A program made the translations under genes and the position numbers. Below the pieces are notes generated by a model. That model made no database searches, was not told the DNA's origin, and saw nothing but the letters and a program-made list of their open reading frames with translations. This document shows positions 41,189 through 53,890 of a DNA stretch of 64,000 nucleotides, piece after piece. Position 1 is the stretch's first letter. The number at the start of each line of letters is the position of its first letter. The stretch is from Ectobius pallidus (Eukaryota; Arthropoda; Insecta; Blattodea; Ectobiidae). The stretch is from NCBI GenBank assembly GCA_964059195.1, contig CAXKWD010000007.1, positions 61,504,705 to 61,568,704 on the forward strand, given 5' to 3'.

Positions 41189-41726
41189 TCTATTGTTCCT
41201 CCGGGCCTGTATTCTTCCTACATCTTTTGGTCATCGGGGCCTCGGATCTTCCAGTGCAAGTTTATTTTCAATCATGGTCTCTACCACGCACGTATTCTCA
41301 GTGCGCATAGTTAATTAAGCCTGGATTTAGTTAATTGTTGAGTTTATCTGTGTCCAGTGCAGTGAATGATTCGATATCACTCCTGGCATCATCATTTAGG
41401 CAGGGTGAGTAAAGGTAAGCAGTGATTGCATGTGCTGCATGTCAAGTATTAGCATTTAAGGTTACGTTTGCACCAAACAGCCTACACCTAATACTACACT
41501 CATAACATAAGCTACACTGACATTTGCAACACTACACTAGAGTAATTTCTCTAGCTCAATACATTATCATTCATGCCCTTATAGCTACAAAGCGCTAGCC
41601 AACTTAACAGACTTAACATATTATTATTTCACATCACCCAGTGAAATTGTTTGCTAGGCCCCATTAATATAAAACGCGGGCGAGCAGGCTTTTCAGTTGC
41701 ATTTTGCTTATATTTTGTGTTTCAAA
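41189..41726 (+). other. BEL/Pao 5' leader
   Basis: Untranslated region between LTR and gag ATG. TATAAAACGCGGGCGAGCAGG at 41669-41690 resembles a core promoter but lies outside the LTR. No ORF. Confidence 0.6.
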
Positions 41727-43721
41727 ATGGCAACAGTAGAGTTACATATTAACACTTTGAAGTCGAGGCGTGCCCCTCTAAAGGCTCACATTACTCGTCA
41801 AGTAAATAACATCTCACGCTATGTGATCATGAACGAAGCATCCTTTCAAGAGCTGCTCTCTCGAAAAGATAAACTACAAGAAACATTTAAGAGATTTGAG
41901 GAAATTCAAACTCAAATAACTCAACTAGTCTGCTCACACGACGATTTGGAATACACAGAATCGGTAGAAGACGCAGTTCTTAAAGCTGTCTCATTTGCTA
42001 AGAGTCTAATCTAGGCTCATGAAGACAGTTTACTTGAAGCCGCGGCCCATGAGGAAGTGCAAATTAACCTTGCTAAACTTAACCGCATTAAATCTCAATT
42101 GGACGAGTCTATTCAAACCATATATGAATTTGTCATCCAAGATGAGGTCTCATATCAAGAATGTTTAATTCTTCGCGGTGAGTTTCAAAATATATTTGAT
42201 GAATTCAAGATTCTGCGATCCCAATTTCAAGAGATTGAAGGGTATCAGGATGTTGAATCAAACAGTCGTAAAGCTCTGGCCTATATTAATTCTCTAATTA
42301 ATAAACATAAGGAGACCTATCAACCCGAGCAATCTCCTAGTGTTCGTCGGTCCCTAGAAACTCCACCATCGTTACCAAAACTGCCAGAGATTAGACTCCC
42401 ACAATTTTCAGGCGATCCAGCAGTCTGGCTCGAATTCTGTGATACTTTTACCTCTCTGATTATTAATAACCCACAAATTTCAGAAATGGATAGGTTTCAG
42501 TATCTGAAATCTTGCCTAACGCCGGAGGTTATGTCAGTCATAAGGAACATCCCAGTTTCGTCGGCAACCTTCGACATAGCATGGCGTACATTGTCTGAAA
42601 GGTTAGACAATGATCGTCTTATCGCGAACACACACTTGGAACATTTGTTCGCACCTCCACATCTTGAAAGGAACAATGCAGAGTCCCTGCAGCAATATCT
42701 CGACCACTTTGTTAGTAATGTCCATGCGCTTCAGTCACTCAATACTGATGTTAGCTTGACAGACTTAATTATCTGTAAAATCATTTTAGATAAGCTTCAA
42801 CCCAACATCATAAAAGATTGGGAATCTTCTCTAAAACAGGACCTTTTCGAATTTCTCGAAACCAAGATGCGTGTCCTCCAAATGACTGACTCAGCCATAA
42901 AGTCTCAGTCTAATAACAATTCTCAGAATAACGTGAAGATTAATTCTCCTACCACAACAACAAACAATAGTAGGAATAAATCCAATGATCATTCTCGTTG
43001 TGTTTGTTGCAAGAAGCTTGTAGTGCATAACTTATTCTATTGAGACTCTTTCAGAGCAATGGATCTCAGGCAACGAGACCAATTTGTTCGATCCAACAAG
43101 ATATGTAGAGTCTGCCTCTCTCCAAAGGGTCATTCCTCTTATTGCAATACTTATAAATGCAAAACCTGTTCTCAAAGGCATAGCACTCTGCTTCACAATC
43201 CAAATGCCCAACCGGCTAATACTGCTGGTGTTGTATTTGCTCGTACCTCACAGCAGAGCTGTTTACTGCCCACAGCTACGGTTCTCATTCATGATTCCAA
43301 TGGTTATCCATTGGAAGCAACGGCGTTGCTCGATACTGGTTCCACTTGTAACTTAATTATCAGCCGGTTGTCTAATCGTCTTCATTTGCCACCTTATGCT
43401 CAGCGTACTACTCTCACTGGAATAATTTCATCCCAAGTGAGTACTCATAAAGTGGTACCGATTTCAATACATTCGAATACAACTTCTTGGTGTTACGATA
43501 GAGATGCTATCATTGTACCAGAAATCATTACTACAAAACTACCTAGTACACCAATTGACGTGCGGATTTGGGACATTACACCCAATCTTGCATATGCTGA
43601 TCCTCAATTTCACACACCAAAATGTGTTGACTTCTTACTTGGAGTAGAAATTTGTTCCAGATCGTCTGTTCAGGGAAAATTACTGCCCTGCAGCTTCCTG
43701 TCATACAAAACTCACATTTAG
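41727..43721 (+). pseudogene. BEL/Pao gag, zinc knuckle and protease, two in-frame stops
   Basis: The ATG at 41727 (aaaATGG) begins MATVELHINTLKSRRAPLKA. Stops TAG at 42012 and TGA at 43041 lie in an otherwise single reading frame. The second block carries the DUF1759 Gag core (LPEIRLPQFSGDPAVWLEF, YLKSCLTPEV, THLEHLF). Cysteine knuckles follow (CVCCKKLVVHN, CRVCLSPKGHSSYC, CKTCSQRHSTLLH) and then the aspartic protease with ALLDTGSTCNLI (D-T-G catalytic triad). The frame is lost near 43690. Gag assembles particles and the protease processes the polyprotein; neither full product can be made here. Confidence 0.85.
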
Positions 43722-44935
43722 GTTGGTATGTTTCCGGGAAGTTACCTTCAACCAGCTATAGTAAACAACCACGATCTCCAAGACGATTCCAGTCTGGTCG
43801 TAAGCCATCAACCACTCCTAATAGCATTCTTTCCACGCATGTGACTTCGTCACATTACTCTGCTTTTCTAACTTCAGATCAGGCTGTTAGCGATCAGTTA
43901 ACTAAGTTCTGGGAGTTAGAAAAAAATTTCCAATGAAGCTCCATTTCCCAATGAATCATTCTGCGAACAGCATTTCGCAGAAAACACTACAAGGGATTCT
44001 GACGGTAGATATTTTGTCAAACTGCCGTTCATTGGTGAACCACACACAATTGGTAGTATTGAACTGCATGGTCACAAGCGACTCTTATCCTTAGAAAGGC
44101 GTTTAGCTGGCAATCAATCGCTTTCTACCGAATATGTCAATATCATGGTGGAGTACGAACGCCTAGACCACATGGAGCCAGCGAACCCGAACACACATTC
44201 TACTGACTATTTCATGCCTCATCATCCAGTTTTGAAACCCTCCAGTACTACCACGAAACTTCGTGTGGTGTTTGACGCTTGAGACAAGTCGTCAAACGGC
44301 AAATCCCTCAATGATATACTTGCCGTAGGTCCTACGGTTCAACCTGACTTGTTCTCTATCTTGTTGCGTTTCCGCCTAAACCCCATTGGATTTACAGCGG
44401 ACATCGCTGAAATGTATCGTCAGGTTATGATACATTCCGATCACCAACCATTTCAGGAAATCTTGTGGAGAAGCTCGCCTACTGATCCCATCCAAGTTTT
44501 TAACTAAAAAACTGTCACTTATGGTACTGCTTCAGCCTCTTTCTTAGCCACAAGAGCTCTAAACCAACTTACCATTGATGAGGGAGCTCGTTTTCCATTA
44601 GCTTCCTTTGTTATCAGCAATGCGACCTATGTTGACGACATAGTAGCTTCAGCCCCTACTGTGTCTCAAGCAAAGGCGATGATATCACAACTAAATACTT
44701 TTCTTCCATTAGGCGGGTTTGAACCTAGAAAATGGAGTTCTAAAATTCCAGAACTTCTCGAAGACATTCTTCTCGAATTACAAGAAAATCAAGACTTTCG
44801 TACATTTGGCGATTCCGATGCCACTTCAATATTAAGGCATTATGTCTCATTTGGCAGCCTTCTAGTGACTTACTGAGAATCAAAACTTCCATTGACTCTT
44901 CTAAACCATTCATCAGTTGCTCTAGAAGAACATTA
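43722..44935 (+). pseudogene. BEL/Pao reverse transcriptase, broken
   Basis: After a shift near 43690 the sequence has LGWYVSGKLP. The RT follows with YFVKLPFIG, PHHPVLKPSSTTTKLRVVFDA interrupted by TGA at 44280, then LNDILAVGPTVQPDLFSILL, FTADIAEMYRQV (motif A) and a further stop at about 44504. The catalytic ATYVDDIVASA is at about 44625-44645. A region with KWSSKIPELLEDI ends in another stop at 44874. Confidence 0.82.
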
Positions 44936-47182
44936 TTGTCCTGCATTGCTTCTATTTTTGACCCTCTGGGTTTAACATATCCAATTGTTGCTTACTCCAA
45001 GATTATTTTCCAGTCCTTATGGAAGGAAGCATCGTCATGGGATGAATTTATTCCTGAACCAGTAGCCAGGAAATGGATTAAGGCTCATGGACAACTCCAC
45101 TTAATTTCTCAAACTACCATTCCACGACTAGCATTGTCACAAACATCCAAGTCTATTCAACTGCATGGATTTTGCGACTCGAGCGAGGTAGCTTATGGAG
45201 CCTGTCTTTACTTACGCTCCATTGACGAACATGGCGATGTAAAAATCTCACTACTTTGTGCGAAATCTAGAATAGCGCTCATTAAAGCCCCTACCATACC
45301 CAGGTTAGAACTCTTAGCAGCACATCTGCTAGCTAACCTAATCCACAAAGTCCTCCCCACTCTACAATTGCATATTACATCAGTGTACTTATGGAGCGAC
45401 TCCAACGTAGTATTGGGATGGTTACATCGCTCACCTTTCACTCTTAAAACCTTCGTAGCCAACAGAGTTGCAGACATTCAAGTATACACTAATAATCACA
45501 CGGCGTCATGTCGCATCTATAACCCTGCAGATCTTATTTCTCGAGGTGCTCTTCCTCAAGATCTAGTACAGAACCGGCTCTGGTGGTCAGGTCCCCCTTG
45601 GCTATCGGAAGACATTTCTCAATGGCCGGGTAACAATCCACTGGTTGTGCCTGATTCTTTACCTGAAACTAAGGTTGTAGCTCACATTCATTCCAAGACT
45701 TGTACATATTATGATTGGCTATCGAAGTTCCCATATCTAAAGACTCTTCGCATCATGGCCTATGTTCTAAGATTTCTAAATAGTTGTAGGAAACCTCAAA
45801 GTAAGTTGAAGGATCCCTTAACAGATGATGAAATTTCACTCTCCCTCCAGCATTGTGTTAAGGGTGTACAACAACAAGCATTCTCAGAGGAGGTTCAAAT
45901 CCTCACCTCTGGAAATGATATTTCAAAATCTAGTAAACTACACAGTCTCTCTCCATTTGTAGATCAAGATGGTATTCTGCGTGTAGGCGGACGCCTTGAA
46001 CAGTCTGAATTGCCATTTGATGCCAAACATCAAATCTTACTACCTTGCAATCATTCCTTTACCAAACATCTTATTCGTCACACCCATTTTCAAATGTGTC
46101 ATGCCGACCCTCAGCTGATTATTGCCCATTTAAGAGGAAGATTCTGGGTGCCTTCCTTAAGAAAGGTAATACGTTGTCTTGAGGCATTGCAATACTTGCT
46201 TTCGCTTCAAGGCTCAGCCGTTTCAACAGAAAATGGCCGATCTTCCATCAGCAAGAGTCACGCCCATCTCCCTGTTCACAAATGTTAGTATTGATTACGC
46301 AGGTCCTTACTCAATTAAGTATGGCGGTCCCCGTTCTAAGATAACTACTAAAGCATATATTGCCATCTTTGTTGTATGTCAACTAAAGCAGTACATTTAG
46401 AACTTGTAACTACTCTTACATCACGTGCCGCATTGTATCTTTTCACAGGCCGTCGAGGCATCCCAAGTTCTATCACGTCGGACAATGTTACTAATTTTGT
46501 CGGCGCCCAAGCTGACTTACAACAACTGACCCAATTGCTTTTCTCCCATGAACACCAAGCTTCGGTTCAAGATGCTACTGCTCACTTGAACATCACTTGG
46601 CATTTCATGCCACCCCACGCTCCTCATATGGACAGTCTTCACGAAGCTGCTGTTCGATCTACTAAGTACCATTTGAAAAGAATGTCCACTTCTTTTACCT
46701 TTACCTATGAAGAAAAGTCCACATTACTGATTCAGATAGAAGCCATTCTGAATTCTCGTCCACTCATTTCACTTCACGAAGACATCGAGGACTTTCATTA
46801 CCTTTCTCCAGGGCATTTTCTCATCGGTAAACCTCTAGTCTCATTGCCCACTCCTGATTTAACCGGCGGTCACTCTCTACGTTCTCGCTGGGACACACTC
46901 CACCAGTTTGTAGTTAATCTTTGGAAAAGATGGGCTACTGATTATCTGCATACCTTTAAGAAACGTTCGAAATGGACGAAGGCTTTACCAAATGTCAAAA
47001 TTGGATCTCCAGTATTGCTGATTGAAGATAACATCCCTCCTCTAAAATGGATTTTGGGCATTATTGAACAGATTCTTCCGGTCCAGATGGTTTAATGCGA
47101 GTCGTTATAGTTCGGACTCCCACTGGTCTGTACAAACGCCCCATTGTTAAACTAGCTCCATTGCCTACTGAAGACGAATAAA
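44936..47182 (+). pseudogene. BEL/Pao RNase H and integrase, frameshifted
   Basis: A 450-codon open block starts with CIASIFDPLGLTYPIVAYSK and has HGFCDSSEVAYGACLYLRS and LELLAAHLLANLI, the BEL RNase H region, followed by LWSDSNVVLGWLH. The integrase zinc finger is split by a frameshift: HTHFQMCHADP, then RHCNTCFRFKAQPFQQKMADLP in another frame. The catalytic core has SIDYAGPY (first D), ITSDNVTNFVGAQ (second D; usual G is V) and MDSLHEAAVRSTKYHLKRM (third acidic E; the usual GGLWE is changed). The C-terminal domain follows, with a last shift at about 47090 before PTGLYKRPIVKLAPLP. Confidence 0.85.
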
Positions 47183-47684
47183 CTCATTCAAGCTTCAGTT
47201 ATCTATTCACTAACGTTCTAATTATTCATACATTCAACAGTTTCTTACACTGCTTCATTTCCATATACTATGGGTGATATTTTTGGAGCTCCAGGGGTGT
47301 GAGTCCCTCGGTGGTTATTGTGACCTCTCGCTCTTCATTCATAAGGTTTTTTGAATATATAATCAAAGGAGCGTCCAAATTTGATCTAAATCCGTTCTCG
47401 GCCTAACCTTTGTGAAAATTCATCACCCATTTATTATAATCGACGGAACTTGGTAGGCGATCCCTCAGATCGACCTTATTTTATCACGACGCCTCGAGCG
47501 TTATTGAACATGTCCCCCAGGGCACTAAGCCTGTTGGTGTCTTGGGTTTTTAGTCACTCGTGCATACATTCGTATGTTCACCAGTGTCTATTTTCTTCTA
47601 CTATCTTCCATTTTTCATTTTTTTTCATATTTCATGTGACACGAATTAACTCATGCAATTCATTAATTCGCCACGGGCGAGATA
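47183..47684 (+). other. BEL/Pao 3' untranslated region
   Basis: No envelope-like or other ORF is supported. A short purine-rich stretch (GGGCGAGATA) right before the 3' LTR start at 47685 is the likely polypurine tract. Confidence 0.5.
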
Positions 47685-47745
47685 TGTTGAAACATACAGG
47701 ACTAGTTCATGGCTAGAACCTAAGGTTATGTATTTTAAGTAATAT

Positions 47746-50053
47746 TAGTATTAGTATTAGTATAAACGTTCCAACATGCTAGAAATCAACATAGGCGTCC
47801 CCCAGGGCTAAGTCTTAGGACCCCTTCTGTTCATTATTTTTATAAATGACTTAACCCCTAATCTATCCTGTAGATCGGTAATATATGCAGATGACACAAC
47901 CCTAATTACAACTGACTCAGACATAATTAAACTAATAAACAAAAACGAGGAAGTCTTTAATGAGGCATCCCAGTGGCTTGCACATAACAGACTATTGTTG
48001 AACCAAGATAAAACTGAAATAATCACCTTTCATCTCAACAACTCATTGACTGACATAAATCCGAAGACATCTGTGAAACTATTAGGCATATACATAGACG
48101 AAAAGCTGACCTGGAATGCACATACAGAACAACTCTGTAAAAAAACTCTCTAGAGTTCTTTATCTCCTTCGTAAACTTAAATCTGTGCTCAGCGAGAAAT
48201 ATTTACTGACCGTCTACCATGCTCTTTTTCACTCACATCTACAATATGGGATCCTTCTTTGGGGCAATTCTGCTGGAGCAAAAACCGTATTCAAATGGCA
48301 GAAAAAGGCCATTAGATGTATATATAACATAGATAACCAAAAAACGTGTAGAACTGCTTTTAGGAACAGCAACATCATGACACAACCATCTCTCTATATA
48401 TCTCATGCTCTGTCCTACACAAAGGAGAACCAACATCTTTTTAGTGAACGCAGTCAGAGCCATACCCACAACACAAGGCAAAAAACAGACCTAGACACCC
48501 CATATTTAAGACTAACAAAAACGCACAATAGCTATAAGCACATATGTCCCAAACTATATAATAACCTCCCACACAAAATTAGAAACCTCAAAACAAAACA
48601 CTTCATGACCTACATGAAAGAATTCTTAACAAAGAATGCCATATACAGTATAGAGGAATTTGAAGAAAAATTCCACAATGCTGAATTATTTTCACTGTAA
48701 ATAAATGTATATAGGATTTAGATGCGGCTCTGATGATTGCGGGCATAACACCTCTTTTCTTGACTGCCAAAGCTAAGGCAAAAATAACTGACATTAAGAA
48801 AGGACGAGAACCAATCGTACTACCACCAAATTGCAAAGTCGAGCAAATTGGCAAATACTTAGATTTTGGACACCCTGGTATCTTTCAGAATATTGTACAA
48901 CTTGACTCATGCAACAATGATCACCAATATGATATATTCTCAGATGGATCACGCACAGAAGATCGGCAAATTCAGCATTCTTCAGTTGGTTGTGCTTTTG
49001 TTGTGTACCAAAGAAACAGTGAAGTTACTAATAAGGTATATAGACTAGCACCTATGTGTACAGTCTTCCAGGCTGAGTTGTTCGCTCTGAAGGAGGCAGT
49101 TCATTGGTGCATTGAGAATGGGTGTAGTGGACGAATACACAGTGACTCTCTGGCATCATTGAATGCAATTCAAGACAAGTATAATGGAAATCCAATTGCC
49201 ATAGAAATCAGGCGTATCATTTCTTCCAATAATTTTCACATATGTCTTACTTGGGTCAAAGGTCACTCTGGAGTGGAGGGAAATGAGAGAGTAGACGAAC
49301 TCGCGAAGGCTGCAGCTACATCAGACTTGGACTACAGTTACGCTGCCTGTCCTATATCTTTTTTCAAGAAAACTATAAACACAGAAATACTAAATGAGTG
49401 GAATTTGTTGTGGATCAGCAGTAAGAAAGGAGCCATCACAAGAAATATGTTCTTTCCAACTATAGAAGACAGGAAACAAGCAAAATTCTTTGAAATGAAC
49501 TACGTTCTTACTCAGTTCGTGTCTGGACATGGGAAATTTGGTAGTTACTTCTCTAGATTTCATATACCATCGCCTTCTGGATACTTGTGCTCCTGCAAAG
49601 AAGAACAGCAAACAATAGTTCATCTTCTGTTCGATTGCCCTATTTATCTGCAGAAGCGAATCTACTTCACCTCTCATCTAGATTCGTGTGGACTTCAATA
49701 CAACACACCACTAAATGGAATTTTTAGACGCAAATGTTGTGCATCTTCCTTTCTCAGTTTCATCTTTCACATTTTTAAAACTCTTTGACTGTAATCGTAA
49801 TATTATGTGTTCTTTTGATGATTATGTATCACAAATCTAACAGGCTAATTATCCATGTATGTATTTAAGCTTATGAAATCAATTTAGATTACAACATACA
49901 GCCCTAGCATACCTATTGGTGAAATAGGGCTCCTTTGTATTGGAGAATAATAATAATAATAATAATGTTTTCTCTCTCTGTTCTATATGCAAATTGTAAC
50001 ACAACTCTGTTAGCATATCCCATAACATGTAAATGTTCAGAGGATGAATAAAC

Positions 50054-50083
<30 letters not shown>
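47746..50083 (+). pseudogene. LINE A: APE-type LINE RT fragment inserted in the 3' LTR
   Basis: The copy starts in RT: INIGVPQG-stop-VLGPLLFIIFINDLTP, SVIYADDTTLITTD (catalytic YADD), LLLNQDKTEIITF and SVKLLGIYIDEKLTWN. After a shift at about 48130 comes LYLLRKLKSVLSEKYLLTVY, LQYGILLWGNSAGAKTVF and LYNNLPHKIRNLKT to a stop at 48698. Its 3' UTR is interrupted by LINE B (48718-49972) and resumes 49973-50083 with CATAACATGTAAATGTTCAGAGGATGAATAAAC and an (ATT)n tail. The same 3' sequence ends LINE C (CATAGCATGTATTTGCTCAG, about 62949), so A and C are one family. Confidence 0.8.
48718..49972 (+). mobile_element. LINE B: 3' fragment encoding an intact RNase H domain, nested in LINE A
   Basis: The 48733-49788 frame is uninterrupted (351 codons). 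RNase H motifs: YDIFSDGSRTED (D), VFQAELFALKEAVHW (E), RIHSDSLASLNAI (D) and LTWVKGHSGVEGNERVDELAK (H, D). A C-terminal cysteine motif CSCKEEQQTIVHLLFDC follows. The arrangement matches I/R1-type LINE C-termini. The 3' end has a stem-loop AGCCCTA...TAGGGCT (49901-49931) followed by an (ATA)n tail (49949-49970). The RT is absent through 5' truncation. Confidence 0.82.
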
Positions 50084-50087
<4 letters not shown>

Positions 50088-51842
50088 TAATGCTAAATAT
50101 AACTTACGTGGTTCTTTCATGTTTGTGATATTTTTGTCAATATAACTAATAAATTTTCATGTAATTTTGTAAGCATAGAAAGAATTATTTCATGTAATAT
50201 TGAATATTTTGACACGCTGGTACAATACAGACAGCGGCCACTTTTATTTACTAACATAACTCGTCAAATTATCACCAGGATGCGCTGCGGTCGATTCATT
50301 GTTACCAAATTGCTACAAATTATACTATACCTTGCTAATGATGTAATTGTCTAGTAAATTATCAAGTTTATCATTTAATGCACTTTTTATTCTAAATTTC
50401 TATACGGATTAGGAAGTAGACGGCAAAATGTTGCTCCAGTAATGAATGTAGAAATCTTCATGTACTATTATGCGAGTTTTTCGTAATGACGTCTTAGGTG
50501 AGTCATTCTGTATTTTTCCCATATTGCGTTAAAACGTGCAGTCTAAGATTAATAATTTATTAATCAAAATAATGTCTATTCTTGCCGCTATTTACTGTCA
50601 CGTTATTTGTATACATTGACCGTGTGGTTAGTTAATTATGTCGAGTTCTTTGTCCAAGTTCCAGGGAATTTATAATAATGAATATCATGGCAACTCTTTA
50701 TTATGCAACTAGATTTTTTCTATTGGCCAATTTTGATATTGGCGCTAAAATCTTCTCCAATAACAGATCACATGAGGCAACATGCTTTTTGCCTTGTGTA
50801 ATTTTACTTACTACGTAGTTTACTTCTTTAAATACCCCTAGGGCTTGCCATAAGCGTCACTCATTGTTCAGTCGTCAGTCAGTTGCTTCAAGTGCACGTG
50901 TGTTTTTCACGTTAGAACAAAGCAACAAACAAAGAGATCATGCAGATCTCTTCTCATCTCGTCTAGTGGGTGAAACAATCTTCATAGCGTCTCTCAACTA
51001 ACAACCTACATATATTAACAATACTACACATTAATCTCAAGTAATGTAGGTTTTTATTCACCCCACATCATCAATACAACATTGCGTCTGCGAGTTGTGC
51101 AAGTTCTTTCTTTGTTCTAACACCTAAATCTACGCGGCGTTCGTGTTACGGAACACGACCATCATCGAACATTCAAACTCTAAGTTCATTCAGTGCTCAG
51201 TGATTATACTGTACTTCACTAAGTACATTAATTTCAATGCCGCAAAGACATATTGACAATGTGTACAACACGTGCAAACCTAATCTAACAATCAAGCAAT
51301 AAATATATAGGCGTACATAACCTAACAGTCAACTCATTTACGTCATTCACTGAATTGTAACGATCAGTTACGCCAAGTGTTTGGACGAGCTACAATTTCA
51401 ACTTTAACGTCCAACGATCAACGTCCCATTTAACTGCATCAAGAATCAAGAGCAAGAATCGACACTCCAAGATTCAAGATGTTGTGAACTGCATTTAAGT
51501 AACAGTGATTTACCTATTTCTTTATATGTATATAATTGTATAATTTGCACAGTGATTTTCTTTTTTTCATATATTCTTACATATAATTTCAAAGTGTTCA
51601 AGTGTTCAGTATAGTGAATATAACAAATAACACGCTCCAGTATTTAAGTGAATAAATCAAATTAACCTCACATTTTATTGTAATTCTTATTTTTTGGTTT
51701 CGGGATGTAGGGGCAAAATTTATTGTTCCCCCTCTCCTCATACGGTCCATCTAGAGGCCCTAACCCTACAATGCAATGAGCAGAATGAGTAGTCAGGTTA
51801 AGCAGACATATACCGGTACCTAAGTTTAACCATACTCTAATA

Positions 51843-52110
51843 CAGCGTTTCTCAACCTTTTTGAACCCGAGAACCTCTAAAATGTCTAAAAAATTTTAGG
51901 GATCCCTAATTTTACATACCATTTTTAAAAGAAAGCCTATATTCTTAATATTTGGGGTATTAATTATAGGTCATTATAAAGAAATCTGTGAAAAATTTTA
52001 CTTCTTTACTTTCCACTTGCTTTATGATATTTTGTAATTATGTCTGCGGACCATCTGCACCATCTTCGCGAACCACCGGTGGTCCGCGGACCATAGGTTG
52101 AGAAACGCTG
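51843..52110. mobile_element. hAT MITE with perfect 8-bp target duplication
   Basis: 16-bp TIRs CAGCGTTTCTCAACCT on both ends. CTCTAATA flanks both sides (51835-51842, 52111-52118). The right subterminal part contains a palindrome (GAACCACCGGTGGTCC). 268 bp, no coding capacity. Confidence 0.93.
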
Positions 52111-52118
52111 CTCTAATA

Positions 52119-53065
52119 TAAAAACATTTTCAGTACTCCTAGTTTCTTTGCTTTTCTCTGAATGAGTCCTTAAAATAAAATTTACAAGGCACCTTTGTAC
52201 CTAGGCATTTTCCTATAAGTTGTCCTTTTTAATATCTTACATATGCCCAAGTGAACCAACCTCGGTTTTCAGAATACGGCGGTAAAGTTGCTTAGTTTAC
52301 CCTGGTAAAGTCATACTTTTGTTACACCATGATCGGTTTCGACCTATACCATGGTATAATGTTTACCGGCCGTGAAGGAGCTGTAAAGTCAGAAAACCAT
52401 GGTATTCTTTCCAAGATGGAGATAAGCGTAATGTATCATATTTTCGATATCTAGACCAAGAGGTAACTGAATATAATGAATAACGAGAGACAGGTGGGAT
52501 CTATTTGAAGAATGAACGATGATACATATCTTTGCAAATACATCGATTGTAACATCGATTGAATTCAAAGTCAGACATATATACGCAACATAGGTATATT
52601 TATTGTAATACTTAAACCCCAACGAGCAAAGCTCACCTTAAGGGGCTATATACAAAATGACAGGCATTTTTGTACATAAATTGCAAATTACAAATAACTT
52701 ACAAATAACTTATAAATTAACTTTCAAAATAACTTAAAAATATACAAGAGGTATACATTATATACAAGAGTTACATAATATTCCATTTTATTCTTATGAA
52801 TATTTATTAATGAACAGTAAGGCAACAAATAAATGAAATATGGAAATGCAGTTGGCCTAGGCCCAATGCACAGTGAAAGGCTGCATGCATCACGTTATAG
52901 CCTGTGTATGCTAATTTTACGAAAATTTGTTATTGTTCTTTAGTTTTTCTTTACTGATGGTCTCAGATAACATTTGAAAGGGAACTGAGTGACAAACCCT
53001 CTCTTTCATGTTTTCACAGTCACTGCCGTGTTGATGTTGCTTTATTAAGTGCCAGTATGGTACTT
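52119..53065. other. No gene seen
   Basis: AT-rich. A GGTAAAGT/ACCATGGT-rich patch at 52270-52410 looks like an old MITE, but I cannot define its ends. Confidence 0.45.
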
Positions 53066-53069
53066 TATG

Positions 53070-53890
53070 AGATTGTGTGGGAGACGAAAAAATGTCTGTC
53101 CGTCTGTCTGTCTGTCCATGTGTCTGTACACGCCATAACTCAAATACGCTTCTTCGGATTTTCATGAAACTTGGAAAACACATTTATAATGTCCATGGGA
53201 AGAACTATATTGATATTGAACCAAATCAATTCACCGGTACGGGAGTAATGCCCAATTTAGTGCCTATTTTAATAGATTATATTAGAAAGGCTCCATAACT
53301 CAAATACGCTGTATCGGATTTCCATCAAACTTGGTATACGCATTTATAACGCCCATGAGAAGTACTCTATTGAATTTGAAAATAATCTGTTGACCGGTAC
53401 CGGAGTAAAACCAAATTTAGTGTCTATGTTAAAGGCGCAATAACTCAAATACGCATTATCGGATTTTTATGAAACTTGGTATATTTATTTATAATGTCCA
53501 TGGGAAGAACTCTATTGATATTCTACCAAATCGGTTGGCCATTACCGGAATAATGCCATTTTAGTGCCATTTATGTTAATATATAATGAGTCACGATAAC
53601 TCAAATACGCTTTATTGGATTTTCCTGAAACTTTGTATACCCATTTTTAATGTAGGCCTACATGGGAAGACGTCTACTGATATTGGACCAAATCGATAGA
53701 CCAGTACAGGAGTAAAACCCAATTTAATGTCTATTTTAAAGACGCGGTAACTCAAATACGCTTTACCGGATTTTTATGAAACTTGGTTACACATTTATAA
53801 TGTTCATGGGAAGACGTCTATTGATATTGGATACAATCGGTTGACCTGTTTTGGAGTAACGCTCAATTTAGTGCCAATATTATGGTAATA
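53070..53890 (+). repeat. Tandem array of five ~150-bp units with a CTGTC-rich leader
   Basis: The leader GAGATTGTGTGGGAGACG plus TGTCCGTCTGTCTGTCTG (53069-53118) precedes units that each begin (A/G)TAACTCAAATACGC at 53135, 53295, 53440, 53596 and 53747. Spacing is 160, 145, 156 and 151 bp. Units share GGATTTTCATGAAACTTGG, CATTTATAATG, CCATGGGAAGA, ATTGATATT and GGAGTAA. A single-unit relative with the same leader lies inside the hAT at 58785-59506. No long ORF. Confidence 0.85.

Larger units (their letters stand above)
39436..51770 (+). mobile_element. BEL/Pao LTR retrotransposon, complete structure, coding-dead
   Basis: Two long LTRs (starting TGTTGAAACA, ending TACA) bound a gag-pol region. 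The 4-bp ATGC occurs on both sides (39432-39435, 51771-51774) as target duplication. Order is gag (DUF1759-type), zinc knuckles, protease, RT, RNase H, integrase, as in BEL/Pao. The 3' LTR is interrupted at 47746-50083 by LINEs. The LTRs are closely similar by eye, while the coding region has at least three in-frame stops and several frameshifts. No envelope-like ORF lies between integrase and the 3' LTR. Confidence 0.9.
47685..51770 (+). repeat. BEL/Pao 3' LTR, split by LINEs
   Basis: The LTR portions are 47685-47745 and about 50084-51770. The break lies at the position matching 39497 of the 5' LTR (AAGTAATAT | ATTTCATGC). It ends GGCCCTAACCCTACA. Confidence 0.88.

Noticed and set aside
41189..41210. 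tRNA primer-binding site of the BEL element
   Set aside because: The bases after the LTR do not start with TGG and do not match a tRNA 3' end that I can name.
47183..47684. An envelope-like gene in the BEL element
   Set aside because: Only a short unremarkable frame exists between integrase and 3' LTR, with no signal peptide, transmembrane or fusion features.
53133..53890. CRISPR-like array
   Set aside because: The repeating units are ~150 bp, diverged and contiguous, without short identical repeats and unique spacers. The setting is eukaryotic.
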